A stretch of DNA of 64,000 bases, from positions 172,057 to 236,056 of the forward strand of contig NZ_CAJFCN010000009.1 of the NCBI RefSeq assembly GCF_904063055.1, in the 5' to 3' direction. The notes below the pieces were generated by a model that saw nothing but the letters and a program-made list of their open reading frames with translations, was not told where the DNA came from and did no database searches. Positions 25,403 to 34,340 of the stretch are shown here, in pieces. How positions within the stretch are numbered: the stretch's first letter is position 1; every line of letters starts with the position of its first letter. The stretch is from Pseudomonas paracarnis (GTDB taxonomy: Bacteria > Pseudomonadota > Gammaproteobacteria > Pseudomonadales > Pseudomonadaceae). The position numbers and the translations under genes are program-made.

Positions 25403-27225
25403 TTAAGCGTCTCCAAGGCAGAGGTAAAGGCGCTGGCGCCCTGCTCTGCGGAGCTTGCGGCCAAGCGCATGAATGCAAACAGCTCGCGACCGGCTCCCAC
25501 GTTATTGCCCAACAGGCCCGTGGCAGGCGTGCGCGCTGCAAATACTTCGGCGTCCACCTTAAGCTCCAGGGTGCCGGTAACGCCATCCACACGGATGATA
25601 TCGCCATCCTGGACCCGCGCCAGCGGCCCGCCGCTCTGGGCTTCGGGGTTGACGTGGATCGCGGCAGGGATCTTACCCGACGCGCCGGACATTCGCCCAT
25701 CTGTCACCAGCGCCACCTTGAAACCACGGTCCTGCAACACGCCCAGGAACGGGGTCATCTTGTGCAGTTCCGGCATGCCGTTGGAGCGCGGCCCCTGGAA
25801 GCGCATCACCGCGACAAAGTCTTTTTCCAACAGGCCAGCCTTGAAGGCATCGGCCAGGTCCTGCTGGTCCTGGAACACCACCGCGGGCGCTTCGACAACC
25901 TGATGCTCCGGCGCTACCGCCGAAACCTTCATCACGCCACGGCCAAGGTTGCCTTCCATCACGCGCAAGCCGCCTTCCGGCGAGAACGCACGGGCCACCG
26001 GGCGCAGGATGGTTTCGTCGAGGCTTTCGATCGGGCCGTCGCGCCAGACCAGTTCGCCATCCACCAGGAAAGGTTCCTGGATATAGCGGCTCAGGCCCTT
26101 GCCGGCCACGGTGTTGACGTCTTCGTGGAGCAGGCCGGCTTCCAGCAGTTCGCGGATCAGGAACGACATACCGCCCGCCGCCTGGAAGTGGTTGATGTCA
26201 GCCTTGCCATTTGGATACACGTGGGACAGGGTCGGCACCACCTCGGAAAGGTCGGCCATGTCCTGCCAGGTCAGGATGATGCCTGCCGACATGGCAATGG
26301 CCGGCATGTGCAGGGTGTGGTTGGTGGAGCCGCCAGTGGCGTTGAGCGCAACGATGGAGTTGACGATGGACTTCTCGTCGACAATCTCGCCAATCGGCGT
26401 GAAGTTGCCATTGGCCTTGGTCAAACGCGTGACCTGGTGCGCAGCTTCACGGGTCAACGCATCCCGCAGCGGCGTGTACGGGTTGACGAACGAAGCGCCG
26501 GGCAAGTGCAGGCCCATGACTTCCATCAGCAACTGGTTGGTGTTGGCGGTGCCGTAGAAAGTGCAGGTGCCGGGGCTGTGGTAGGACTTCATCTCCGATT
26601 CCAGCAGTTCTTCGCGGCTGGCCTTGCCTTCGGCATAGCGCTGGCGCACATCGGCCTTCTGCTTGTTGGAGATACCCGAGGGCATCGGCCCGCCTGGCAC
26701 GAAAATCATCGGCAGGTGGCCGTAGCGCAGCGCGCCCATCATCAGGCCAGGAACAATCTTGTCGCAGATGCCCAGCATCAGCGCGGCGTCGAACATGTTG
26801 TGGGACAGCGCTACCGCCGTGGACATGGCAATGACTTCACGGCTGAGCAGGCTCAGTTCCATGCCCGGCTCGCCCTGGGTCACGCCGTCGCACATGGCGG
26901 GGGTGCCGCCGGCGAACTGACCGACCGAGCCGACTTCGCGCAGGGCCTTTTTGATCTGTTCGGGGAAATGCTCGTAGGGCTGATGCGCCGAGAGCATGTC
27001 GTTATAAGAAGAAACAATTGCCACGTTGGCGGCATTCATCATGCGCAGGCTGTTTTTGTCTTCGGTGCCGCAACCGGCCACGCCGTGGGCGAAGTTGGCG
27101 CATTGCAGCTTGCCGCGCATCGGACCGTCGCTGGCTGCGCCGCGAATGAGCGCAAGGTAAGCCTCGCGGGTGGCGCGGCTGCGGGCGATAAGCCGTTCGG
27201 TGACCTCAAGAACGCGGGGATGCAT
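25399..27225 (-). CDS. edd: Phosphogluconate dehydratase
   Basis: A 608-residue iron-sulfur dehydratase converting 6-phosphogluconate to 2-keto-3-deoxy-6-phosphogluconate, the committed Entner-Doudoroff step. 'ANFAHGVAGCGTEDKNSLR' (cited in part) near residue 45, 'MLGICDKIVPGLMMGALR' near 150 and 'GTCTFYGTANTNQ' near 218 hold cluster cysteines. 'LVTDGRMSGASGK' lies near 505. It is the first gene of edd-glk(-gltR-gtrS) and diverges from gapA; HexR sites lie between them. Confidence 0.96.
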   Translation of the reverse strand: MHPRVLEVTERLIARSRATREAYLALIRGAASDGPMRGKLQCANFAHGVAGCGTEDKNSLRMMNAANVAIVSSYNDMLSAHQPYEHFPEQIKKALREVGSVGQFAGGTPAMCDGVTQGEPGMELSLLSREVIAMSTAVALSHNMFDAALMLGICDKIVPGLMMGALRYGHLPMIFVPGGPMPSGISNKQKADVRQRYAEGKASREELLESEMKSYHSPGTCTFYGTANTNQLLMEVMGLHLPGASFVNPYTPLRDALTREAAHQVTRLTKANGNFTPIGEIVDEKSIVNSIVALNATGGSTNHTLHMPAIAMSAGIILTWQDMADLSEVVPTLSHVYPNGKADINHFQAAGGMSFLIRELLEAGLLHEDVNTVAGKGLSRYIQEPFLVDGELVWRDGPIESLDETILRPVARAFSPEGGLRVMEGNLGRGVMKVSAVAPEHQVVEAPAVVFQDQQDLADAFKAGLLEKDFVAVMRFQGPRSNGMPELHKMTPFLGVLQDRGFKVALVTDGRMSGASGKIPAAIHVNPEAQSGGPLARVQDGDIIRVDGVTGTLELKVDAEVFAARTPATGLLGNNVGAGRELFAFMRLAASSAEQGASAFTSALETLK

Positions 27226-27345
27226 GTATAGAACTCCAGGCTAACGGATGTGGCGACCTGAGAGTCTATGCTGATCAAACGCCCACGGCTCATGGGATGG
27301 CAGGGGGTCGTTTGGATCATCGGACCAGTTGATTCAGGTCACTCG

Positions 27346-27360
27346 TTGTAGATTGAACAA
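27346..27360. promoter_or_regulatory. HexR-type operator, edd-proximal
   Basis: TTGT-N7-ACAA (27346-27360) matches the HexR consensus of Pseudomonas. HexR represses edd/gapA-type genes and is released by KDPG. No search was done; the assignment rests on motif plus context. Confidence 0.7.
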
Positions 27361-27407
27361 AATATTGCCACTAAAAAGGCTTGTTTTCTATTTTTATGCG
27401 AATAATC

Positions 27408-27422
27408 TTGTAATTCTTACAA
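27408..27422. promoter_or_regulatory. HexR-type operator, gapA-proximal
   Basis: A second TTGT-N7-ACAA lies at 27408-27422, 62 bp from the first and 24 nt before the gapA start. The pair gives each divergent gene its own operator. Confidence 0.7.
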
Positions 27423-27446
27423 CAAATCGACGACAGGCACTTTCCG

Positions 27447-28448
27447 ATGACTCTTCGAATCGCAATCAATGGTTTTGGCCGTATCGGCCGTAATGTCCTG
27501 CGCGCACTGTATACCCAAGGCTATCGCCAGGATCTGCAGATCGTCGCCATCAACGATTTGGGCGACAGTTCGATCAATGCCCATCTGCTCAAGTACGACA
27601 CCGTACACGGCACTTTCGACGCAGAGGTTGCCCACGATCAGGAAAGCCTGACCGTCAATGGTGACCGGATTGCCGTGAGTGCCATTCGCAACCCCGCCGA
27701 CCTGCCGTGGGCTGCGCACAAGATTGACGTGGTGTTCGAATGCACCGGCCTGTTCACCGACCGTGACAAAGCTGCCGCGCATATTAGCGCTGGCGCGCGC
27801 AAGGTGATCATCTCCGCCCCGGCCAAAGGCGCGGACGCGACTGTGGTCTACGGGGTAAACCATGACATTTTGCGTCAATCCCACCAGATCATTTCCAACG
27901 CATCGTGCACCACCAACTGCCTGGCGCCGGTCGCCCAGGTGCTGCATCGCGAGCTGGGCATCGAAAGCGGGCTGATGACCACTATTCACGCCTACACCAA
28001 CGACCAGAACCTCACCGACGTGTACCACACCGACCCGTACCGCGCGCGTTCGGCCACCCAGAACATGATCCCGAGCAAGACCGGCGCCGCTGAAGCGGTG
28101 GGCCTGGTGCTGCCGGAACTGGCAGGCAAGCTGACCGGCATGGCGGTGCGTGTACCGGTGATCAACGTGTCGCTGGTGGACCTCACCGTGCAGTTGAAGA
28201 AAGAAGCCACGGCCGATGAAGTCAACGCCCTGCTCAAACACGCCAGCCAGCATTCGAAGATCCTCGGCTACAACACCCTGCCGCTGGTTTCCAGCGACTT
28301 CAACCATAACCCGCTGTCGTCGATCTTCGACGCTAATCACACCAAGGTCAGCGGCAAATTGCTCAAAGTGCTCGCGTGGTATGACAACGAGTGGGGCTTC
28401 TCCAACCGTATGCTGGATAACTGCCTGGCGTTGTGTAACGCCGAGTAA
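27447..28448 (+). CDS. gapA: Glyceraldehyde-3-phosphate dehydrogenase
   Basis: A 333-residue NAD-dependent GAPDH. The Rossmann motif 'INGFGRIGRNVLR' begins at residue 7, the active site 'SNASCTTNCLAP' holds the catalytic Cys near residue 154, and 'SWYDNEW'-like 'AWYDNEWGF' lies near 310. It acts downstream of the Entner-Doudoroff aldolase. Transcription is divergent from edd, with HexR-type sites in between. Confidence 0.96.
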   Translation: MTLRIAINGFGRIGRNVLRALYTQGYRQDLQIVAINDLGDSSINAHLLKYDTVHGTFDAEVAHDQESLTVNGDRIAVSAIRNPADLPWAAHKIDVVFECTGLFTDRDKAAAHISAGARKVIISAPAKGADATVVYGVNHDILRQSHQIISNASCTTNCLAPVAQVLHRELGIESGLMTTIHAYTNDQNLTDVYHTDPYRARSATQNMIPSKTGAAEAVGLVLPELAGKLTGMAVRVPVINVSLVDLTVQLKKEATADEVNALLKHASQHSKILGYNTLPLVSSDFNHNPLSSIFDANHTKVSGKLLKVLAWYDNEWGFSNRMLDNCLALCNAE

Positions 28449-28465
28449 CTCCACAAGATCGACCA

Positions 28466-28562
28466 GATCGTTCCCACGCTCTGCGTGGGAATGCCACCCT
28501 GGACGCTCCGTTGTGACGCGGAGCGTCACAGGATGTGTTCCCACGCAGAGCATGGGAACGAG
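28466..28562. repeat. Palindromic GTTCCCACGC-type element, copy 1
   Basis: An about 95-bp imperfect palindrome. The terminal arms GTTCCCACGC...GCATGGGAAC flank an inner GACGCTCCG / CGGAGCGTC helix. A larger relative lies at 40988-41103. It is distinct in sequence from the REP family. It sits between the gapA stop and the Fur box of the heme locus. Confidence 0.85.
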
Positions 28563-28600
28563 CGGCAATCCACAGAAATAGCCACTTGCCATTTCAGTTG

Positions 28601-28617
28601 ATGATAAGCATTATCAT
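28601..28617. promoter_or_regulatory. Fur box upstream of the ECF sigma gene
   Basis: ATGATAAGCATTATCAT is a perfect dyad of two 7-bp arms with a 3-bp centre, close to the Fur consensus GATAATGATAATCATTATC. It lies 27 nt before the sigma factor start, as in iron-starvation sigma genes. Confidence 0.8.
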
Positions 28618-28643
28618 TCACTGCAAATCGGTCTGGTATCACT

Positions 28644-29162
28644 GTGAGCCAATCTCGCTTCAACCACGTCTTCCTCACCCAACGGGTGATCCTGCTACGA
28701 ACTCTGCAACGCATGGTGCATAACCACAGCACTGCCGAGGACCTGTTGCAGGAAACCTACCTGCGCGTGACTCGGGCCCTGAGCGAGCGGCCAATCGACC
28801 ACCTTGAACCCTTTGTCTACCAGACAGCCCGCAACCTGGCGCTGGATCACTTGCGTTCGCGCAGGATTCAGGCGCGTACCCTGCAGGAGGATGTCCCACT
28901 GGATGTCCTGCAAAGCGTCGCCGCGCCGGCCAGCACGCCGGAGGAAGCTACCCAGGCAGAGCAGCTGCTGGAGCACCTGAGTGTCAGCCTCGGCCAGTTG
29001 AGCGCCCGCCAGCAGCGGATTTTCATCCTCAGCCGCCTGCACGGTTGCAGCTACCAAGAGATTGCCGATCAATTGGGCGTGTCCTTGAGCACGGTGCAAA
29101 AGGAACTCAAATTGATCATGGCTATCTGTGTGGGTGTGGCCGAACGGCTGGATCAGCCTTAA
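28644..29162 (+). CDS. ECF sigma factor, FecI-like (heme signalling)
   Basis: A 172-residue FecI-type extracytoplasmic function sigma factor. Region 2 'STAEDLLQETYLRV' is followed by region 4 'LSARQQRIFILSRLHGCSYQEIADQLGVSLSTVQKE' (cited in parts). The start is GTG at 28644. It would be held by the FecR-like protein encoded 75 nt downstream and released when the TonB receptor binds its ligand. The Fur box upstream makes it iron-starvation inducible. Homologues in other genera are called HurI or HasI depending on the receptor. Confidence 0.9.
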   Translation: MSQSRFNHVFLTQRVILLRTLQRMVHNHSTAEDLLQETYLRVTRALSERPIDHLEPFVYQTARNLALDHLRSRRIQARTLQEDVPLDVLQSVAAPASTPEEATQAEQLLEHLSVSLGQLSARQQRIFILSRLHGCSYQEIADQLGVSLSTVQKELKLIMAICVGVAERLDQP

Positions 29163-29236
29163 GCTTCACCCGACAGAGGTGTCGATCCAAGCTGTAGGAA
29201 AAATGAATAAAACGTGGCGAAGACCCGAGGAACACC

Positions 29237-30205
29237 GTGACGGACCCGAATAAACTGCGCCCCCATGCGTTGGCTCATGAGGTGTTGCAAGACGCGGCCA
29301 TGGACCAAGCCCTCGATTGGCTGATCGCCTTGCAGTGCCCGCAACCTGGGCAGCAGGCCGCGTTCGACGCCTGGCTGGCCCAGGACCCGGCGCATGTCCA
29401 CGCCTTCAGCAAGGCCCAGGCCGCCTGGGGTGACGCGCCGGTACACAGCGCCGCCGTGGCCCTCGCCGCACCGCGCAAGCCCAGCGGCTGGCGCCGGATC
29501 AGACCGCACTGGAAACCCCTGACCACCGCCGCCGTGTTACTGGTCGGCCTGTTCAGTTTCAGCAACCTGCCGGTGCGTTTGCAGGCCGACCATCTGACGG
29601 TGGTGGGCGAGCGCCAGCGCCTGCAACTGGACGATGGCTCCAAGGTGCTGCTGAACACCAATTCGGCGTTTTCCAGCACCATCAAGGACCACCAGCGCAT
29701 TGCCCGCCTCTACCAGGGCGAAGCGTACTTTGAAATAGCACCCACCCGTGGCCTGCCGCTGGAGATCGACGCGGGCCCGGTGCGCGCCAGCGTGCGCGAC
29801 ACCGCCTTTGCCGTGCGCTACCTCAATGGCGAAGCCCAGGTTCAAGTGCAGCGCGGCGATGTCGACCTGAGCAACACGTTCGACGATGCCCGCGTGCGCC
29901 TGAGCGCCGGTGAAAGCATCCGCATCGGCCCCAAGGGTTTCGGCCAACCGGCCAAGCTCGACCCCAGCAAGGATCTGGCCTGGGTGCAGGGCCGGCTGGT
30001 ATTCGAAAACTGCCCGCTGAGCGAAGTGCTGGCTGAGCTGCGCCGCTATTACCCCGGCTGGATCGTCAACAACAACGAGCAGTTGGCCAGCGTCGCCGTC
30101 ACCGGCAACTACCGCCTCGACCAGCCCCTGGACGTGGTGCGCTCTCTGGCTCACATCACCTCGGCCAAGCTGTCGGAGTACCCGGCGCTGGTGATCCTGA
30201 ACTAA
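29237..30205 (+). CDS. FecR-like anti-sigma factor / regulator
   Basis: A 322-residue inner-membrane sigma regulator. The cytoplasmic DUF4880 domain covers residues 1-70, one helix 'LTTAAVLLVGLFSFSNLPV' lies near residue 95, and a periplasmic FecR domain follows ('LDDGSKVLLNTNSAFS' near 132, 'GEAYFEIAP' near 160). The start is GTG with GAGGAA 5 nt upstream. It relays receptor occupancy to the sigma factor. Confidence 0.9.
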   Translation: MTDPNKLRPHALAHEVLQDAAMDQALDWLIALQCPQPGQQAAFDAWLAQDPAHVHAFSKAQAAWGDAPVHSAAVALAAPRKPSGWRRIRPHWKPLTTAAVLLVGLFSFSNLPVRLQADHLTVVGERQRLQLDDGSKVLLNTNSAFSSTIKDHQRIARLYQGEAYFEIAPTRGLPLEIDAGPVRASVRDTAFAVRYLNGEAQVQVQRGDVDLSNTFDDARVRLSAGESIRIGPKGFGQPAKLDPSKDLAWVQGRLVFENCPLSEVLAELRRYYPGWIVNNNEQLASVAVTGNYRLDQPLDVVRSLAHITSAKLSEYPALVILN

Positions 30206-30320
30206 ATGAGAATTATTTTTACTCGATGTTAACCGGCGATACGTCTCGTTATAGCCAATGCAACTGATTCCTATTTGGTTCGGTTCGCAACTATAAGATT
30301 CGTATCCCGGAGCGCTCTCG

Positions 30321-32885
30321 ATGTCCTCTCGTTTCAACCGCCGGTCTGCTTCGCCCGTTTTGTCCTTGCTGACCGCCGCGATCCTGCTGGCTGGTGCGCC
30401 CGTCATGAGCGCCACCGCAGCGGAACCTGCCGCTCGCAGCCACGCCAACTACACGTTCAGCATCGAACAGCAGCCACTGGTGTCGGCACTCAACGCCTTC
30501 ACCGCAGTGACCGGCTGGCAAGTCGGCCTGCCGGCCGAACTGGGCCAGGGCGTGTCGTCCCCTGGCGTGCGCGGCCCGCTGCCAGCGGAAAAAGCCCTCG
30601 AGCGGCTGTTGGTGGGGACCAACCTGAGCTATCGCAAACTGGGCACCAACAACATCGTGCTGGAAAAACGTAGCGCCGGCAGCGCCCTCGCCCTGCAACA
30701 GGTGACCATCAGCGCCACCCGCAATGAACAGGATGTGAACAGTGTACCGAGCACCGTCAGCGTGCACGACCGCGCAGAACTGGACCGCCAGCACGTCAAC
30801 AACATCCGTGAACTGGTGCGCTACGAACCCGGCGTCTCCGTAGGCGGCGCCGGTACGCGCTCGGGTAACGGGGGCTACAACATTCGCGGTATCGACGGCG
30901 ACCGCGTCCTCACCCAGGTGGATGGCGTCGAAGTGCCGGACAATTTCTTCAACGGCCCTTACGCCAAGACCCGCCGCAATTACGTCGACCCGGAAATCGT
31001 CAAGCGCGTGGAGATCCTGCGCGGCCCGGCCTCGGCCCTGTACGGCAGCAGCGCCATCGGCGGCGCGGTGAGTTATTTCACCCTCGACCCGGATGACATC
31101 ATCAAGCCAGGCCAGGACGTCGGTGCCCGCCTGAAGACCGGCTACAGCTCCGCCGACGAGAGCTGGCTGACCTCCGGCACCTTCGCCGGGCGTGTGCAAG
31201 ACTTCGACGGTTTGCTGCACCTGAGCCAGCGCAATGGCCACGAAACCGAATCCTACGATGGCAACAACGCCACCGGCCTGGCCCGTACCGGCGCCAACCC
31301 GGAAGATGCGCGCACCACCAACGTGCTGGCCAAGCTGGGCTGGAACTATGGCGATGACAACCGCCTGGGCCTGACCTACGAGAAGTTCAAGGATGACCGC
31401 GACGTCAATCTGAAAAACGCAGTGGGCGGCCCGTTCATCGGTGGTCGGGGCATGAACCTGTACCGCGACCGTCGCGGTAACGACACCATTACCCGCGAGC
31501 GCTTCGGCCTGGAAAACACCTTCGCCCTGGAGTCGCCGATTGCCGACCGCATCAAGACCAGCCTCAACTACCAGATCGCCAAGACCGACCAGACCACCGC
31601 CGAAATCTACCAGGCCGGCCGTCGCGTCTTGCGTACCCGCGACACCCTTTACGAAGAAAAACAGTGGGTCTTCGACGCGCAACTGGACAAAGCATTCAGC
31701 CTCGGCGAAACCGACCACCAAGTGACCTACGGCACCACCCTCAAGCAGCAGAAAGTCACCGGCTCACGCGAAGGCTCGGCCTCGTGCCTGGCCATTGGCG
31801 CCGGCTGCACCGCCATCGGCGCGCCCAGCCCGTCACCCGGCGACAGCGTGAAGAAGGCCAGCGACTTCCCCGACCCGACCATCAATACCTACTCGCTGTT
31901 CGCCCAGGACCAGATCACTTGGGACAAATGGACCTTCCTGCCCGCCGTGCGTTATGACTACACCCGGCTCAAGCCCAAGCTGACCCAGGAGTTCCTCAGC
32001 ACCGTCAACCCCACCGGTGAATATGCGGTTGATGGCAAAGACAAGACCTGGAACCGCGTCACGCCCAAGTTTGGCCTTACCTATGCCCTGACCGACAACT
32101 ACACCTGGTTCGGCCAATACGCCGAGGGCTTCCGCACGCCGTCCGCCAAGGCCCTGTACGGTCGCTTCGAAAACCTCGATATCGGCTACACCGTCGCCCC
32201 CAACCCCGACCTCAAGCCGGAAACCAGCAAAGGCATCGAAACCGGGATTCGTGGCAAATTCGACGAAGGCTCCTTCGATATTGCGGTGTACTACAACAAG
32301 TACCGTGACTTTATCGACGAAGACAGCGCCGTGGTCGGCGGCACCGTGGAGCAGTTCCAGGCCGTCAACATCAAGCGCGCCACCATCAAGGGCGTGGAAG
32401 CCAAGGGCCGCCTGAACCTGGATACTTTCGGCGCGCCGAAGGGCCTGTATACCCAAGGCTCGGTTGCCTACACCTATGGTCGCAACGACGACAATGGCGA
32501 ACCGCTGAACAGCGTCAACCCGCTCAAGGGCGTGTTTGGCCTGGGCTACGACCAGGACAACTACGGTGGCCTGGTGAGCTGGACCGTGGTGAAAAAACAG
32601 AACCGCGTCGACAGCACCACCTTCCACGCGCCCGACGGCGGCACCGACGGCCCGTTCAAGACCCCGGGCTTCGGCATCCTCGACCTGACCGCTTACTACA
32701 AGGTGAGCAAAGACGTGACCGTCAACGGCGGCCTCTACAACCTCACCGACAAGAAGTACTGGAACTGGGATGACGTGCGCAGCTACGACAGCGTCGGCGA
32801 AGCCGGTGTGACCGGCCCGGCCAACCTCGACCGCCTGACCCAGCCCGGTCGCAACTTTGCGATCAACGTGATCTGGGACATCTGA
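30321..32885 (+). CDS. TonB-dependent heme/hemoglobin receptor with STN signalling domain
   Basis: An 854-residue outer-membrane transducer. The signal peptide is at residues 1-33, an STN (secretin/TonB short N-terminal) domain spans about 40-115 for contact with FecR, then a TonB box region, a plug ('NIRGIDGDRVLTQVDGVEV' and 'VEILRGPASALYGSSAIGGAVSYFT', cited in parts) and a 22-strand barrel. It belongs to the hemoglobin/transferrin/lactoferrin receptor group. 'GFRTPSAKALYG' and 'NPDLKPETSKGIETG' are its FRAP/NPxL-like motifs. Clustering with a heme oxygenase makes heme the probable cargo. A shortened Fur-like AATGAGAATTATTTT stretch follows the fecR stop. Confidence 0.92.
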   Translation: MSSRFNRRSASPVLSLLTAAILLAGAPVMSATAAEPAARSHANYTFSIEQQPLVSALNAFTAVTGWQVGLPAELGQGVSSPGVRGPLPAEKALERLLVGTNLSYRKLGTNNIVLEKRSAGSALALQQVTISATRNEQDVNSVPSTVSVHDRAELDRQHVNNIRELVRYEPGVSVGGAGTRSGNGGYNIRGIDGDRVLTQVDGVEVPDNFFNGPYAKTRRNYVDPEIVKRVEILRGPASALYGSSAIGGAVSYFTLDPDDIIKPGQDVGARLKTGYSSADESWLTSGTFAGRVQDFDGLLHLSQRNGHETESYDGNNATGLARTGANPEDARTTNVLAKLGWNYGDDNRLGLTYEKFKDDRDVNLKNAVGGPFIGGRGMNLYRDRRGNDTITRERFGLENTFALESPIADRIKTSLNYQIAKTDQTTAEIYQAGRRVLRTRDTLYEEKQWVFDAQLDKAFSLGETDHQVTYGTTLKQQKVTGSREGSASCLAIGAGCTAIGAPSPSPGDSVKKASDFPDPTINTYSLFAQDQITWDKWTFLPAVRYDYTRLKPKLTQEFLSTVNPTGEYAVDGKDKTWNRVTPKFGLTYALTDNYTWFGQYAEGFRTPSAKALYGRFENLDIGYTVAPNPDLKPETSKGIETGIRGKFDEGSFDIAVYYNKYRDFIDEDSAVVGGTVEQFQAVNIKRATIKGVEAKGRLNLDTFGAPKGLYTQGSVAYTYGRNDDNGEPLNSVNPLKGVFGLGYDQDNYGGLVSWTVVKKQNRVDSTTFHAPDGGTDGPFKTPGFGILDLTAYYKVSKDVTVNGGLYNLTDKKYWNWDDVRSYDSVGEAGVTGPANLDRLTQPGRNFAINVIWDI

Positions 32886-32893
32886 CCCATCCG

Positions 32894-32938
32894 CCTCACC
32901 TCGCCGCCCTTGCAGCCGCGGCGAGGTGAGGATTTTTT
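32894..32938 (+). terminator. Strong intrinsic terminator after the heme receptor
   Basis: 13-bp complementary arms (CCTCACCTCGCCG / CGGCGAGGTGAGG) with a short loop and ATTTTTT tail. It separates the receptor from the heme oxygenase gene, so the latter may need read-through or its own promoter. Confidence 0.9.
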
Positions 32939-33022
32939 ACTGTGCCGCGTCTTCTTGTTCGTCTAGTTGATAACAGCTCTCTTCAGGGCGCCCAGGCGCT
33001 TCTCTTCTCAAGGACTTTTTTC

Positions 33023-33631
33023 ATGACCGCTTCTTCCACCGCAGAACGCCCAAGCCTGCGCTCCCAACGCCTGAACCAGATCACCAACGCGCCGCACACC
33101 AAGCTCGACGCCTTGGTGAAAGCTCACGCGCCGTTCGAAACCCAAGCCAACTTCGCCCGTTTCGTGGTGGCCCAGTACCTGTTCCAATCGGAACTGGTGG
33201 CCTTGTACAACGATGCCGAGTTGAACCAGATCATCCCTGACCTGGCCGCCCGCTGCCGCGCCGAAGCGGCCAAGCTCGACCTGGCAGACCTGGACACCGA
33301 AATCCCGGCCCCGGTTGCCGGTGCGGTGAATAACCCCAGCAAAGCCGAAGCTTTGGGCTGGCTGTTCGTCTCCGAAGGCTCCAAGCTGGGCGCTGCGTTC
33401 CTGATCAAGCGCGCCGTGGGCCTGGGCCTGAGCGAAACCTTCGGTGCCCGCCACCTGGGCGAGCCGGCCGGTGGTCGCGCCGAAGGCTGGAAAAGCTTCA
33501 CCCGCACCCTCGACGGCCTGGCATTCAGTGCCGAAGAAGAAGCTGCCGTGGAAAAAGGCGCGATTGATGCGTTTGTGCGCTTCACCGTGTTGCTGGAACA
33601 GGCGTACGCTAGCGCCCCAGAACTGGCGTAA
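33023..33631 (+). CDS. hemO: Biliverdin-producing heme oxygenase
   Basis: A 202-residue heme oxygenase of the bacterial HemO/PigA type, cleaving heme to biliverdin, CO and iron. The probable proximal heme ligand is the His in 'TNAPHTKLDALV' near residue 27. The flexible distal helix is 'GWLFVSEGSKLGAAFL' near 118. ATG 33023 follows AAGGAC by 8 nt; the GTG at 32942 would give a hydrophilic extension and lies in the terminator tail. It completes the uptake locus by releasing iron from imported heme. Confidence 0.92.
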   Translation: MTASSTAERPSLRSQRLNQITNAPHTKLDALVKAHAPFETQANFARFVVAQYLFQSELVALYNDAELNQIIPDLAARCRAEAAKLDLADLDTEIPAPVAGAVNNPSKAEALGWLFVSEGSKLGAAFLIKRAVGLGLSETFGARHLGEPAGGRAEGWKSFTRTLDGLAFSAEEEAAVEKGAIDAFVRFTVLLEQAYASAPELA

Positions 33632-33654
33632 GTGTTCTGGTAATCAGCGGTTCA

Positions 33655-33746
33655 ATGTGGGAGCTGGCTTGCCTGCGATGGCGGTGGGTCAGCTCCAGAT
33701 ATTTAACCTGATACACCGCCATCGCAGGCAAGCCAGCTCCCACACT
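33655..33746. repeat. REP pair
   Basis: Inverted GTGGGAGCTGGCTTGCC cores with GATGGCGGTG/CACCGCCATC inner arms, between hemO and the YbaN-like gene. Confidence 0.9.
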
Positions 33747-33800
33747 TGGGTGCATTTCATGGCTGATAATGTGTAAACCTTCCCACCAGAAAACTGCAGC

Positions 33801-34202
33801 ATGACCGGCAAACCCCAATCCTCCTCCAAAATCGCCCAAGTCCTCTTTGGCCTGCTGGCCTACGTGAGCCTGGGGATCGGCTTGGTGGCGATTGTCATAC
33901 CGGGGTTGCCCACCACCGAATTCATCTTGCTCGCCGCCTGGGCCGCCACCAAAAGCTCGCCGCGCCTCAGCGCCTGGCTGGAAAACCATCGCCTGTTCGG
34001 GCCGATCCTGTCCAACTGGCGCAATGGCAAGATCATCGCCCGCCGCGCCAAGGTCAGCGCCACGGTGAGCATGTTGCTGTGCGCCGTGCTGATGCTGGTG
34101 ATGCTCGATCACGGCTGGCCGGTGTACCTGGCGATTGCCGGGATGAGCCTGGGCAACCTGTGGATCTGGTCCCGCCCCGAGCAGCTCGCACGCCCCGTAT
34201 AA
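33801..34202 (+). CDS. YbaN/DUF454 family membrane protein
   Basis: A 133-residue inner-membrane protein with three helices. The DUF454 signature is 'GIVIPGLPTTEFILLAAW'-like ('AIVIPGLPTTEFILLA' near residue 30), followed by 'LENHRLFGPILSNWRNGKII' (cited in part) in a loop. E. coli YbaN belongs here, with no established function. DUF454 genes often neighbour heme or iron genes in Pseudomonas, so this gene may belong to the heme region, though a REP pair intervenes. Confidence 0.85.
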   Translation: MTGKPQSSSKIAQVLFGLLAYVSLGIGLVAIVIPGLPTTEFILLAAWAATKSSPRLSAWLENHRLFGPILSNWRNGKIIARRAKVSATVSMLLCAVLMLVMLDHGWPVYLAIAGMSLGNLWIWSRPEQLARPV

Positions 34203-34284
34203 CGGCCGGTGTAGGCATTTTCCTACCGCTCATCGCCTATTTCTCATGAATTGATTTGTGACGCCGATGTTTCAGGTACGGCGC

Positions 34285-34329
34285 CGAATGGACTTGGCTC
34301 TTCTGCGTGCATTCCAACAAGTCCATTCG
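34285..34329. promoter_or_regulatory. 12-bp inverted repeat in the chemoreceptor leader
   Basis: CGAATGGACTTG (34285-34296) is perfectly complementary to CAAGTCCATTCG (34318-34329) over a 21-nt loop, ending 11 nt before the ATG. It could be an operator or an mRNA hairpin that hides the ribosome site. Its function is unknown. Confidence 0.55.
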
Positions 34330-34340
34330 TGAGTGAACCT

